A stretch of DNA of 42,616 nt from the NCBI GenBank assembly GCA_028598985.1, contig JAQRMV010000006.1, positions 3,647-46,262 of the forward strand. The letters run 5' to 3'. How positions within the stretch are numbered: position 1 is the first letter of the stretch; the number at the start of each line of letters is the position of its first letter. Shown piece after piece: positions 31,997 to 42,616 of this stretch. The DNA is from Gammaproteobacteria bacterium (GTDB lineage Bacteria; Pseudomonadota; Gammaproteobacteria; Pseudomonadales; Balneatricaceae). A model generated the notes under the pieces. The model had not been told where the DNA came from and made no database searches. It saw only the letters and a program-made list of their open reading frames with translations. The position numbers and the translations under genes were made by a program.

Positions 31997-32953
31997 ATGA
32001 TAGAACTACGCCATCTACGCACACTTACTGCACTAAGGGAAACCGGCAGCTTAGTTGAGGCTGCTGAAAAAGTATTTCTTACCCAGTCTGCTTTATCGCA
32101 CCAAATCAAAGACCTTGAGCATAAGCTTGGGTTAGATGTATTTATACGCAAAACCAAGCCTGTAGAATTCACTACTGCGGGTCAACGCCTGTTGCAGCTA
32201 GCCGATGAATTGTTACCACAACTCCGCAACACAGAGCGCGAACTAGCGCGGTTGTCAGCAGGAGGCGTTGGGCGCCTTAATATCGCTATCGAATGCCACA
32301 GCTGCTTTCAATGGTTAATGCCTAGCTTAGACCGCTATCGCGCCGATTGGCCTGAAGTAGAACTCGACTTAGCTTCTGGTTTTAACTTTGCACCACTTCC
32401 CGCATTACGCAGCGGCGAACTAGACCTTGTAATCACAGCTAACCCTAAAGACCTTTCCGGTATCAGTTATGTGCCTTTATTTAGTTACGAGTCTCTTCTG
32501 GCCGTTAGCAATCACCATGCGTTAACGCAAAAGTCTTTTATTGAACCCCAAGATCTTGCTGATCAAACGCTCATTTGTTACCCCGTTGATCGCGACATGC
32601 TAGATGTATTTGTACAGTTCTTAGACCCGGCAGACATTGAGCCTGTAGCAATAAGACACGCCGAACTCACGGTAATGATGATGCAACTGGTGGCCAGTGG
32701 TCGTGGTGTGTGTGCGTTACCTAACTGGGCTCTAGATGAATACAGCAGTCGTGGTTATGTAACTGCAATCCCCATGTCTGAAACAGGCATTTGGTGCACA
32801 CTTTACGCCGCAGTGCGTAGCGATCAAGCTAACAGCAAATACATGATGGATTTTTTAGTCACCGCAAGAGAAACTTCTGCTTCTACTTTAGTGGGCGTTA
32901 AGCAAACTAATCAACAGGGTGAGCCATTGAAAGCTCCGGAAGACTGCCTGTAG
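31997..32953 (+). CDS. metR: LysR-family regulator MetR
   Basis: 318 aa; MIELRHLRTLTALRETGSLVEAAEKVFLTQSALSHQIKDLE; MetR-like effector domain IAIECHSCFQWLMP. Confidence 0.88.
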   Translation: MIELRHLRTLTALRETGSLVEAAEKVFLTQSALSHQIKDLEHKLGLDVFIRKTKPVEFTTAGQRLLQLADELLPQLRNTERELARLSAGGVGRLNIAIECHSCFQWLMPSLDRYRADWPEVELDLASGFNFAPLPALRSGELDLVITANPKDLSGISYVPLFSYESLLAVSNHHALTQKSFIEPQDLADQTLICYPVDRDMLDVFVQFLDPADIEPVAIRHAELTVMMMQLVASGRGVCALPNWALDEYSSRGYVTAIPMSETGIWCTLYAAVRSDQANSKYMMDFLVTARETSASTLVGVKQTNQQGEPLKAPEDCL

Positions 32954-33692
32954 GCTGTTTAACCGGCAATTTAATGATCATCTTAGCGCCACCTAACTCT
33001 TTGCTACGACCAGCAATTGCACGACCCCCGTGCCAAAATGCAATACGTCTTACAATAGACAAACCCAAACCAAAACCGCCAGTGCTGCGATGACGGCTTT
33101 CATCCAGCCTAGTGAAGGGTGCAAACACCCGTCCGTAATCCGCTTCTGAGATGCCTGGCCCATCGTCCTCAACGCTTAGCAGGCAATAATCACCATCCAA
33201 GCTATAATCCACAATGATCCTAGACTTGGCATATTTAATGGCATTGCCTATTAGGTTTTGGCAGGCTCTCCTGAGCTGCACGGGTTCTGCATCAATAGAG
33301 AGCTCCAACAGTGGCCGCCGAATATCAATAGATAGCTGAGGATGCAAAGTAGAATATTGGGAACATAAGCTTTGCATCGCCGATTTTAAATATAAACGCT
33401 GGAAAACAATCCTTGGGCCGCCATCTCCCAAATGAATATAAGTCATTATTTCAGCGACTAATTGATTAATTTCTTCTAAGTCTTGGCCCATACTTTTACA
33501 AGATGCCAACATCTTCTTGCGGCCTTCGCCCTGAGCATCTTCTTTCAAAGCATCTTGTAGTATCTGCAAGGCAAAACTAAGCCTAGATACTGGCGTTCTT
33601 ATTTCATGGGAAATAGCAGCCATCAGCTCCTGTTGTAGAGCCATTTGTTTTTCCATACTTCCTGAATCCATAGGATCTACAGGCAATTCCAC
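32907..33692 (-). CDS. Histidine kinase, catalytic core only (HisKA + HATPase_c, no sensor)
   Basis: 261 aa; AAISHEIRTPVSRL H-box, NLIGNAIKYA N-box, VEDDGPGI, GGFGLGLSIV; no hydrophobic TM segment. Confidence 0.9.
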   Translation of the reverse strand: MELPVDPMDSGSMEKQMALQQELMAAISHEIRTPVSRLSFALQILQDALKEDAQGEGRKKMLASCKSMGQDLEEINQLVAEIMTYIHLGDGGPRIVFQRLYLKSAMQSLCSQYSTLHPQLSIDIRRPLLELSIDAEPVQLRRACQNLIGNAIKYAKSRIIVDYSLDGDYCLLSVEDDGPGISEADYGRVFAPFTRLDESRHRSTGGFGLGLSIVRRIAFWHGGRAIAGRSKELGGAKMIIKLPVKQPTGSLPELSMAHPVD

Positions 33693-34421
33693 TTAATTTT
33701 CCTTTACAAACAAGTAGCCTTTGCTACGTACAGTTTTTATGCGTTTAGGGCGCAGTGGATCATCGCCTATTTTGGGACGGATACGCGATACGCGCACATC
33801 AATGGATCGATCTTGCCCATCGTAAGAAATACCCCGCAAGGCGGTGAAGATCTCTTCTCGGCTTAGCACTTGCCCAGCATGGGTGACTAACAGCCACAAT
33901 AGATCGAATTCGGCGCTGGTCAAATCTATACTTTCTTCACCCAACCAAGCTGCTCTCATTGTACTGTCTATTGTTAAACTACCAAACTGATACCGAACGT
34001 CTTCGGGAGCTTTATCTATAGAAAGCTTGGATGCCTCTGCGGCCTTACTGCTGCGACGCAACAAAGCACTAATTCTAGCCAACAAAAGCCGCGGTGCAAC
34101 GGGCTTACACACATAGTCATCAGCGCCTATTTCCAAACCCACCACTTGATCGAGCTCATCAGTGCGCGCAGTCAACATAAGAATAGGCCCTGCGTATTCA
34201 GGCCTTACTAAACGACAAACGCCTAGCCCGTCTTCGCCAGGCAGCATCAAATCTAAGATCACTAAATCGGGTTGCTCTTTTTTGATACGCCCTACAGCAA
34301 TGGCACCGTTGTGCTCAACACTTACAGATAAACCGTTATTAGTAAGGTACTCACGGGTTAATTCCGCTAGTCGTTCATCGTCTTCCACGATGAGTACTCG
34401 TGTAGCTTGGTTAAAATTCAC
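33693..34421 (-). CDS. OmpR/PhoB-family response regulator (RstA-like)
   Basis: 242 aa; receiver LVILDLMLPGEDGLGV, IGADDYVCKP, C-terminal winged helix; directly upstream of the kinase. Confidence 0.93.
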   Translation of the reverse strand: MNFNQATRVLIVEDDERLAELTREYLTNNGLSVSVEHNGAIAVGRIKKEQPDLVILDLMLPGEDGLGVCRLVRPEYAGPILMLTARTDELDQVVGLEIGADDYVCKPVAPRLLLARISALLRRSSKAAEASKLSIDKAPEDVRYQFGSLTIDSTMRAAWLGEESIDLTSAEFDLLWLLVTHAGQVLSREEIFTALRGISYDGQDRSIDVRVSRIRPKIGDDPLRPKRIKTVRSKGYLFVKEN

Positions 34422-34750
34422 GGTTGCATCCTTTAGTTACCTTATAATCCTGCTCATTGACCCAGCGCACAAGTGGAGGGAATGTTCGCATAACGGCTTA
34501 GGTTGTTTAATTTGAGTATGTATTTCATACTATAACTATATGTAATAAAAAGTAAAACATGTAATTAAAAATAAACCTTACCCTTTAGTGCATTACCTAA
34601 TGTGACAAACATGAATCCCAATTAAAAGAAGACTAAATAATATAATAGTGTTTTATCGGATTGAACCGAATGAGTAGTCATGATATAAATTAAAACCTTA
34701 TACTGCCTTGTTTTAAGCAATGTTAAACTCACCTTTTTGGCCCCTCTATA

Positions 34751-36106
34751 ATGAAACCATGGTCTCCCAGCAGCTGGCGTGAATTCCCAATATTACAACA
34801 ACCCAATTATACAGATGCAAAAGCCGTTGATCATGTTGAGCATCAACTAAGCCAGGTGCCGCCATTGGTTTTTGCAGGTGAAGCCCGCGCCCTTAAAAAA
34901 CAACTGGCTCAGGTTACTAACGGTGAAGCCTTTTTACTACAAGGCGGCGATTGTGCCGAAAGTTTTGCTGAATTTAACGCAACGAACATTCGTGACACGT
35001 TTAAAGTCATGTTACAAATGGCGGTAGTACTGACCTTTGCAGGCAGCTGCCCTGTAGTGAAAGTAGGCCGCATGGCTGGCCAATTTGCTAAACCACGATC
35101 TGCTGACACTGAGGCCTTTGACGGTGTAGAGTTGCCTAGTTACCGTGGTGACATTATTAATAGTGCGGCCTTTACCTCGGAAGCTCGAGTCCCCGATCCA
35201 GCTCGCCTAGTGCAGGCCTACAATCAGTCTGCAGCCACCTTAAATTTGTTACGCGCCTTCGCCCAAGGCGGCTTTGCAGACTTAAATAAGGTACATCAAT
35301 GGAACCAGGATTTTGTTCGGACCAGCCCGTTAGGCGCCCGTTACGAAAGCCTGGCCGATCAAATCGACCGCTCTTTGAGCTTTATGAACGCCTGCGGCCT
35401 GAACGCCGAGAATGCCCCTCAATTGCACAAAACAAGCTTATACACTTCTCACGAAGCCTTGTTATTAAACTACGAACAAGCCCTTACCCGTGAAGATAGC
35501 TTAACTAACCAATGGTATAACTGTTCGGCCCACATGTTATGGATTGGTGATCGTACTCGTCAGGTAGACGGTGCCCATGTGGAGTTTTTACGTGGTGTTA
35601 AAAACCCACTAGGATTTAAGGCAGGACCCACCATGAAGGCCGACGACATGTTGCGCCTATTGGATGTGCTTAACCCAGACAACGAAGCTGGGCGCATTAA
35701 CATTATCGCCCGTATGGGTGCAGATAATGTAGAAGCTCACCTACCGGCTTTAATTCGTGCGGTAGAGAAGGAAGGCCGCAAGGTACTTTGGAGCAGTGAC
35801 CCAATGCATGGCAACACCATTAAAACCCACACAGGCTACAAAACTCGCCAAGTGAAAGATGTGTTACGTGAGGTGAAAAGCTTTTTTGATGTCCATGCTG
35901 CCGAAGGCACTTATGCCGGTGGTGTTCATTTTGAAATGACAGGTCAAAACGTGACTGAATGTATGGGCGGCGCCCATGATATTACTGCGGAAGGCTTAGC
36001 CGATCGTTACCATACTGCCTGCGATCCTCGCTTAAACGCAGATCAAGCCTTGGAACTGGCATTTTTAATTGCCGATACTTTAAAGCAAGCACGTATTAAT
36101 CGATAA
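34751..36106 (+). CDS. Class II 3-deoxy-7-phosphoheptulonate (DAHP) synthase
   Basis: 451 aa; [53 protein letters not shown]. Confidence 0.95.
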   Translation: MKPWSPSSWREFPILQQPNYTDAKAVDHVEHQLSQVPPLVFAGEARALKKQLAQVTNGEAFLLQGGDCAESFAEFNATNIRDTFKVMLQMAVVLTFAGSCPVVKVGRMAGQFAKPRSADTEAFDGVELPSYRGDIINSAAFTSEARVPDPARLVQAYNQSAATLNLLRAFAQGGFADLNKVHQWNQDFVRTSPLGARYESLADQIDRSLSFMNACGLNAENAPQLHKTSLYTSHEALLLNYEQALTREDSLTNQWYNCSAHMLWIGDRTRQVDGAHVEFLRGVKNPLGFKAGPTMKADDMLRLLDVLNPDNEAGRINIIARMGADNVEAHLPALIRAVEKEGRKVLWSSDPMHGNTIKTHTGYKTRQVKDVLREVKSFFDVHAAEGTYAGGVHFEMTGQNVTECMGGAHDITAEGLADRYHTACDPRLNADQALELAFLIADTLKQARINR

Positions 36107-36124
36107 CGGTTGAATCTATTGTTG

Positions 36125-36394
36125 CTAGGTGGCCAAACTAATTGAGCCATCTGGCACGCAACAACACACCAAAATTTCACCTTCCTCTAAAGGCACCAGG
36201 CTATCCTGTACCCAGTTCACCTTACCTTGGGTAAGTTGCACCTTACAGCGGCCACAATAACCCCCGCGACAATTATAGGTCACAGGAATGTGGTGTTCTT
36301 CCATGCTATCAAGCAAAGAAAACTCTTCACCATAATCAAAGCTTTGCGCTTCGTTAACAGTGACCGTAGCACCCATTATTTGCACCGCCTGCAC
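36125..36394 (-). CDS. 2Fe-2S ferredoxin, YfaE-like (class Ia RNR cofactor maintenance)
   Basis: 89 aa; CRGGYCGRCKVQL...ILVCCC cysteine spacing; downstream of nrdB. Confidence 0.9.
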   Translation of the reverse strand: MQAVQIMGATVTVNEAQSFDYGEEFSLLDSMEEHHIPVTYNCRGGYCGRCKVQLTQGKVNWVQDSLVPLEEGEILVCCCVPDGSISLAT

Positions 36395-36411
36395 TTAAAA
36401 ATTCTCAACAA

Positions 36412-37542
36412 TCACAAATCGAAATCGTCAAAGTCAGCACCGTCCATATCGCTATCAATAGCGCCAACTAAGTATGAACTTATTTCAGCTTCTTGCGGCG
36501 CCACTTGAACATTGTCACTCACTAACCAAGCATTCATCCACGGCAGAGGATTAGTACGTGTTTCGAATATTTCATCAAGGCCTAATCCACGCATACGCAC
36601 ATTAGTAATGTAATCAACGTAGTTGCTTAGAATTTCTGCGTTTAGACCTATCATTGAGCCGTCTTTAAATAGATACTGAGCCCATTCACGTTCTTGTTCG
36701 GCCGCTTCGCGGAAAATCTCTATCACTTCATTTTTACACGATGAAGCAATAACCACCATGTCTGGATCATCCTGACCATTAGCCATCAGATTGAGCATAT
36801 GCTGGGTGCCCGCTAAATGTAAGGCTTCGTCACGAGCAATAAGTTTAATCACTTTGGCGTTGCCTTCCATAATGGCGCGTTCTGCAAAAGCAAAACTACA
36901 GGCAAAGCTGACATAGAAACGCACGGCCTCCAGCACGTTTACGGAAGCTATTGTCAGGTACAGCTGGCGCTTAAGTGCACCCAGGCTGACTACAACTTCT
37001 TCACCATTGAGCTGGTGGGTGCCTTCACCAAACAGGCTATATTGGCTACACATTTCAATAAATGCATCGTAGTAACGGGTCACGGTTTCAGCGCGTTTTA
37101 CAATTTCTGGGTTATCTACAATGTCATCAAAAACAATACTTGGATCGTCTACTACGTTACGAATGATATGGGTATAACTGCGGCTATGTATGGTTTCACT
37201 GAAAGACCAGGTTTCTAACCACGTTTCTAATTCTGGCAACGACACCACTGGCAAAAACGCCACGTTCGGTGAACGGCCCTGAACACTGTCCAATAAGGTC
37301 TGATATTTAAGGTTGCTTAAGAAAATATGCCTTTCATGTTCTGCCATGGCCATAAAGTCTTTGCGATCGGTAGACAGGTCTACTTCTTCTGGACGCCAGA
37401 AAAAGGACAACTGCTTTTCGATAAGCTTTTCAAAAATAGCATGACGCTGTTGGTCATAACGAGCTACATTAACGTTTTGCCCAAAGAACATGGGTTCTTT
37501 AAGGGCGTCATTTTTAACCCTATTGAAGGTGGAATAAGCCAT
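36412..37542 (-). CDS. nrdB: Ribonucleotide reductase class Ia beta subunit
   Basis: 376 aa; [46 protein letters not shown]. Confidence 0.97.
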   Translation of the reverse strand: MAYSTFNRVKNDALKEPMFFGQNVNVARYDQQRHAIFEKLIEKQLSFFWRPEEVDLSTDRKDFMAMAEHERHIFLSNLKYQTLLDSVQGRSPNVAFLPVVSLPELETWLETWSFSETIHSRSYTHIIRNVVDDPSIVFDDIVDNPEIVKRAETVTRYYDAFIEMCSQYSLFGEGTHQLNGEEVVVSLGALKRQLYLTIASVNVLEAVRFYVSFACSFAFAERAIMEGNAKVIKLIARDEALHLAGTQHMLNLMANGQDDPDMVVIASSCKNEVIEIFREAAEQEREWAQYLFKDGSMIGLNAEILSNYVDYITNVRMRGLGLDEIFETRTNPLPWMNAWLVSDNVQVAPQEAEISSYLVGAIDSDMDGADFDDFDL

Positions 37543-37593
37543 GACTCTCTCGTGCTTCTGTACAGTTATCTAAAAATATACGGGTACCGCAAG

Positions 37594-39852
37594 CTATAGC
37601 TTGCAAGCGCCGCCGTCACAACCATCATCTTGATCATCATTAGCACCATCTCGAGTGTTATGGTAATACAAAGTCTTTACGCCATATTTATAGGCGGTGA
37701 GAAGATCTTTCAACAATAGCTTCATGGGTACTTTTTCATTTTCAAAACGTGCGGGGTCGTAGTTTGTATTTGCCGAAATAGACTGGTCTACAAACTTCTG
37801 CATTACACCTACCAACTGCAAATAGCCTTCATTGTTAGGAATGTTCCATAGCAATTCATAAGCATCGCGTAGGCGCTTGAACTCGGGCACTACCTGTTTC
37901 AATATACCGTCTTTACTCGCTTTCACGCTCACATAACCACGTGGCGGTTCTATGCCATTAGTACTATTAGTGATTTGGCTAGACGTTTCGCAAGGCATTA
38001 GGGCTGTTAACGTGCTGTTACGCAAACCATGGATTTTAATATGCTCTCGCAAGGCATCCCAATCTAACAACAGCTCTTGGTCACAGTAAGCATCAATGTC
38101 TTTCTTATAACTATCAATCGGCATGACGCCCTGGGCATAAAAAGTATCACCGTATGAAGGACAGGCGCCCTGCTCTGCGGCTAAGCGGCTAGAGGCTTGT
38201 AATAAGTAATATTGCACAGCTTCAAACGTACGATGTGTTAAGGCATTACCAGAGCCATCGGAATATTTGGCCCCATTCTTAGCTAGGTAGTAAGCAAAAT
38301 TGGTGACGCCTACACCTAAAGTACGCCGCTTCATACTTGCTTCATATGCTGCTGGCACAGGGTATTCTTGGTAGTCAAGCAAACAATCTAAAGCACGCAC
38401 GATCAAATCCGATAAGTTTTCCAACTCATCTAAATTATCTAACGCACCTAGGTTAAAGGCAGACAGCGTACATAAGGCAATTTCGCCTTGCGCATCGTCA
38501 ATGCTATTTAACGGCGACGTGGGTAATGCTATTTCTAAACACAAGTTGCTTTGACGTACGGGGGCCTTCTTAGGATCAAACGCACTGCGGGTGTTGCAAT
38601 GATCTACGTTTTGTAAGTAAATACGGCCAGTTTGGGCGCGCTCTTGGGCGAACTTGCCAAACAAGTCAACAGCCTTAACAGTGCGTTTACGAATACTTTC
38701 ATCGGCCTCGTAAATACTATACAAACGCTCAAACTCATCCTGATCCGCAAAAAAAGCGTCGTATAACCCTGGCACATCCGATGGGCTAAACAAGGTGATC
38801 GAACCCCCTTTAATCAAGCGGGTATACATGAGGCGGTTAAACTGCACACCGTAATCCATATGACGGGCGCGATTTTCTTCTACACCACGGTTGTTTTTAA
38901 GCACCAATAAAGACTCAACTTCTAAGTGCCAAATGGGGTAAAACAACGTGGCTGCACCACCACGAACACCACCTTGAGAGCAACTTTTAACCGCCGTTTG
39001 GAAATGCTTAATAAACGGAATCATACCGGTGTGAAACGCTTCTCCACCACGGATTGGGCTACCCAACGCTCGTAAACGACCTGCGTTAATACCAATGCCC
39101 GCACGTTGGCTTACGTATTTAATAATGGCAGAAGAAGTGGCGTTAATAGAATCTAAAGAGTCACCACATTCTATCAAAACGCATGAACTGAACTGGCGCG
39201 TGGGTGTACGTACTCCTGCCATGATAGGGGTTGGCAAAGACAATTTAAATAGCGACACTGCATCGTAAAAGCGATGAACATAATCTAAGCGTGTCTCTTT
39301 GGGGTAGTTCGAAAATAAGCAAGCACCTACCAGCATGTACAAAATTTGAGGGCTTTCATGAATCTGTCCCGTGACCCTGTTTTGCACCAAATATTTACCT
39401 TCCATTTGCTTAACCGCAGCGTAGCTGAAGTTCATATCACGGGAATGGTCTATATATTGGTTGAGCTGATCAAATTCAGTCTCAGAATAATCTTTTAGCA
39501 AATCACTATCGTAACGCTCTAAGGCTACCATTTCCTTTACGTGTTCGCCCAAATGAGGGGGTTCAAAACAGCCGAAAGCTCTCTTTCGCAGGTGGAATAT
39601 AGCTAATCTAGCGGCCAAATACTGATAATCTGGAGTGTCCTCAGAGATCAAATCTGCTGCAGACTTAATGATGGTTTCATGGATATCCTCGGTACGTATA
39701 CCTTCAAAAAATTGGATATGTGCCTTAATTCCAACCTGAGAAACCGATACATTTTCCAAACCTTCTGCGGCCCAGTCGATAACGCGGTTGATTTTTTCTA
39801 GATCGATTTTTTCTTGTCGTCCGTGACGCTTCGTGACCATCAAGTCTTGCAT
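37594..39852 (-). CDS. nrdA: Ribonucleotide reductase class Ia alpha subunit
   Basis: 752 aa; ATP-cone N-terminus, NLCLEIALPTSP, ALMPCETSSQ, C-terminal cysteine pair. Confidence 0.97.
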   Translation of the reverse strand: MQDLMVTKRHGRQEKIDLEKINRVIDWAAEGLENVSVSQVGIKAHIQFFEGIRTEDIHETIIKSAADLISEDTPDYQYLAARLAIFHLRKRAFGCFEPPHLGEHVKEMVALERYDSDLLKDYSETEFDQLNQYIDHSRDMNFSYAAVKQMEGKYLVQNRVTGQIHESPQILYMLVGACLFSNYPKETRLDYVHRFYDAVSLFKLSLPTPIMAGVRTPTRQFSSCVLIECGDSLDSINATSSAIIKYVSQRAGIGINAGRLRALGSPIRGGEAFHTGMIPFIKHFQTAVKSCSQGGVRGGAATLFYPIWHLEVESLLVLKNNRGVEENRARHMDYGVQFNRLMYTRLIKGGSITLFSPSDVPGLYDAFFADQDEFERLYSIYEADESIRKRTVKAVDLFGKFAQERAQTGRIYLQNVDHCNTRSAFDPKKAPVRQSNLCLEIALPTSPLNSIDDAQGEIALCTLSAFNLGALDNLDELENLSDLIVRALDCLLDYQEYPVPAAYEASMKRRTLGVGVTNFAYYLAKNGAKYSDGSGNALTHRTFEAVQYYLLQASSRLAAEQGACPSYGDTFYAQGVMPIDSYKKDIDAYCDQELLLDWDALREHIKIHGLRNSTLTALMPCETSSQITNSTNGIEPPRGYVSVKASKDGILKQVVPEFKRLRDAYELLWNIPNNEGYLQLVGVMQKFVDQSISANTNYDPARFENEKVPMKLLLKDLLTAYKYGVKTLYYHNTRDGANDDQDDGCDGGACKL

Positions 39853-39956
39853 TGATTTGCCTATATTTTTATTCGCTTTCGCTATTTTCCAGCTTTACAA
39901 CTGGCAGCGCTGGTGTATTTAGACCGACCAGCCGATTGGGGAAGTTTTTCCTAAAA

Positions 39957-39972
39957 TCACTAGATCTTGTGT
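39957..39972. promoter_or_regulatory. NrdR box 1 (candidate)
   Basis: tcactagatcttgtgt; about 14/16 to consensus acaCwAtATsTwGtgt. Confidence 0.75.
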
Positions 39973-39988
39973 CTTGATTGCAATTACA

Positions 39989-40004
39989 ACACCAAATATA
40001 GAGT
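39989..40004. promoter_or_regulatory. NrdR box 2 (candidate)
   Basis: acaccaaatatagagt; about 13/16 to an ideal box; starts 32 bp after box 1. Confidence 0.75.
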
Positions 40005-40030
40005 TTTGCAAAGGTTAAATAACCAAAAAT

Positions 40031-40039
40031 TTATCCACT
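40031..40039 (+). promoter_or_regulatory. DnaA-box-like sequence
   Basis: ttatccact, 8/9 to TTATCCACA, upstream of nrdA. Confidence 0.35.
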
Positions 40040-40054
40040 AACAAGCCATTAATC

Positions 40055-40070
40055 CTTGACATCGGTCAAG
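40055..40070. promoter_or_regulatory. FNR/ANR/DNR-type palindrome
   Basis: CTTGAC-atcg-GTCAAG, perfect 6-bp arms with 4-nt spacer as in FNR-family sites. Confidence 0.5.
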
Positions 40071-40131
40071 CCCATAGCCCTAGTGATTTTCCTCAAGCCA
40101 GCCCTCATTGTTGTTTTTTGTAACTTAATAG

Positions 40132-41070
<939 letters not shown>

Positions 41071-41074
41071 ACGA

Positions 41075-41671
41075 TTAATCTTGTGTACCAGACAACAAAA
41101 ATTCAGCATCCTTGGCGGTGTTTTCGTACTGATGGTGCCATGATTCGATACGTTGCCAGTGGTTAACCCACTGTGTATCCATTTGCGGCCGAGCAAGTAG
41201 GCGCTTTTTCCTAATATTACGTGGTGCATCTACAAATACTGAAAGGTGCACTAAGTTTCTGAGAAGCTTGCTGTAAGAAAATACACCATCAACAATCAGC
41301 ACCCCAGAAGGTTTCAACTCTACCGATGACGTACTTGCACCATCAACCCAGTGATAAGGTGTATAGCAAACACTATGGCCTTGGGTTAAGGGCTGAAGTA
41401 TTGAATCATGGAATTTTTGCAGATCAAAGTAGGCTTGCCTAGCTTCAAACTCGCCCAACTGCAGAGTTTGAGAAGTGGAAATCGGCTGATAAAAATCATC
41501 TAGTGGAAGCAACTGCGGGGTTGTCCAAAGCTCAATTTCCCTAACCAATGCCTGGCACAAACTAGACTTTCCAGCACCGCCACACCCATCAACGGCAATA
41601 ATTAACAGCTGACCTGGTTGACAACGAGTTTGAGCTAACTTAGCTATGCGTTGAATTTGCTCGAACCACAT
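41075..41671 (-). CDS. Uridine-kinase-like P-loop NTPase
   Basis: 198 aa; IIAVDGCGGAGKSSLCQAL Walker A, LPLDDFYQP, IVDGVFSY. Confidence 0.75.
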   Translation of the reverse strand: MWFEQIQRIAKLAQTRCQPGQLLIIAVDGCGGAGKSSLCQALVREIELWTTPQLLPLDDFYQPISTSQTLQLGEFEARQAYFDLQKFHDSILQPLTQGHSVCYTPYHWVDGASTSSVELKPSGVLIVDGVFSYSKLLRNLVHLSVFVDAPRNIRKKRLLARPQMDTQWVNHWQRIESWHHQYENTAKDAEFLLSGTQD

Positions 41672-41906
41672 TTTCCCTCCATGGAAAAGCCACCGAAGCG
41701 ACAGTTACAGTTACAGTTACAAAAAAAATTAGCGCTATTTTCAATCACATTAACATATGCGCATATAATATCCATCAGCAATCATACTAAAGCATGATTA
41801 AAATAACAGGCATTTTCTAAAAAACACTCATAACGCCCCTTGCGCTTATTCCATTAGTTACCTAGTATCGTCAACCATATTACTTAATTTATAACCGTTT
41901 ACACTT

Positions 41907-42616
41907 ATGCTGCTAATCATCTCACCTGCCAAAACCTTAGACTTTAAAACTCAAAGCCATACTCAGCTTTATAGTCAAAGTGACTACTTGGACAAAGCTC
42001 AACAGCTTATTGATGTGCTAGCCCCTATGGGGCCTCAAGATATAGCCTCGCTCATGAAACTCAGTGATAATTTAGCAGCGCTCAATACGGCTCGATATGG
42101 TAGCTGGCATACCCCCTTTAGTTTGGCAAATGCAAAACAAGCGGTTTTGGCGTTTAAGGGGGATGTATATACCGGGCTAGAGGCGGACACATTAACTGAA
42201 TCTCAATTGCAGTTTAGCCAATCCCATTTACGTATTTTATCGGGTTTATATGGTTTGCTAAGGCCTTTAGATTTGATGCAAGCCTACCGTTTAGAAATGA
42301 GCACCAAGCTAGCCAACCCTATGGGCAAGGATCTCTATACGTTTTGGGGTAATATCCTCACCAACGGGCTAAATGATGTATTAACCCAACAAAACAGCCC
42401 AGTGCTGGTTAACCTTGCGTCTAACGAATATTTTAAGGCCATTCAGACCCATGGATTAATCGGACGCCTGATCACCCCGGTGTTTAAAGATTACAAAAAT
42501 GGGAAATACAAAATCATCAGCTTTTTCGCAAAAAAAGCTCGCGGCATGATGGCCCGATATGTCATAGAAAACCAACTCACCGATGTAGAGGCATTAAAGA
42601 ATTTCGATACTGCTGG
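41907..42616 (+). CDS. yaaA: YaaA/DUF328 peroxide-response protein (truncated by window end)
   Basis: ATG at 41907; [13 protein letters not shown]...[20 protein letters not shown]; open to the window end. Confidence 0.92.
   Translation, partial: MLLIISPAKTLDFKTQSHTQLYSQSDYLDKAQQLIDVLAPMGPQDIASLMKLSDNLAALNTARYGSWHTPFSLANAKQAVLAFKGDVYTGLEADTLTESQLQFSQSHLRILSGLYGLLRPLDLMQAYRLEMSTKLANPMGKDLYTFWGNILTNGLNDVLTQQNSPVLVNLASNEYFKAIQTHGLIGRLITPVFKDYKNGKYKIISFFAKKARGMMARYVIENQLTDVEALKNFDTA

Noticed and set aside
34739-34756. TATAAT overlapping the DAHP synthase ATG, suggesting a leaderless mRNA promoter
   Set aside because: A start ~7 nt downstream of this -10 would fall past the ATG, and no good -35 at 17 bp was seen; probably coincidence.

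Overview
This 42.6 kb window looks like a core chromosomal segment of a gammaproteobacterium. No phage, transposon, CRISPR array or rRNA was seen. From left to right: (1) histidine degradation genes hutH-hutI-hutD, ending in a translationally coupled 2OG-Fe(II) oxygenase; (2) tdk and a tRNA-Pro(GGG); (3) the classical thrS-infC-rpmI-rplT-pheS-pheT-ihfA cluster on the minus strand, with infC using the unusual ATT start codon; (4) L-lactate utilisation genes lutABC with a divergent GntR/FCD regulator; (5) polB (DNA polymerase II); (6) a divergent ArsR-type regulator and ArsP/YraQ-type permease separated by a striking 52-bp palindrome; (7) a large membrane GGDEF/EAL protein; (8) a mevalonate-pathway operon mvaA-fni-mvaS-mvk-(second GHMP kinase)-mvaD, uncommon in gammaproteobacteria; (9) a peroxiredoxin and a monothiol glutaredoxin; (10) argF and metR; (11) a response regulator with a histidine kinase that has no sensor domain; (12) a class II DAHP synthase; (13) nrdA-nrdB-yfaE-like ferredoxin, preceded by a compound regulatory region (two NrdR-like boxes, a DnaA-like box and an FNR-type palindrome); (14) kdsA, a uridine-kinase-like P-loop protein and a truncated yaaA. 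The observations most worth following are the oxygenase in the hut operon, the ArsR double operator/palindrome, the nrdA regulatory region, the structured pheS leader and the sensorless kinase. No clearly new multi-gene system was found. All family calls come from reading the proteins by eye; no database search was run.
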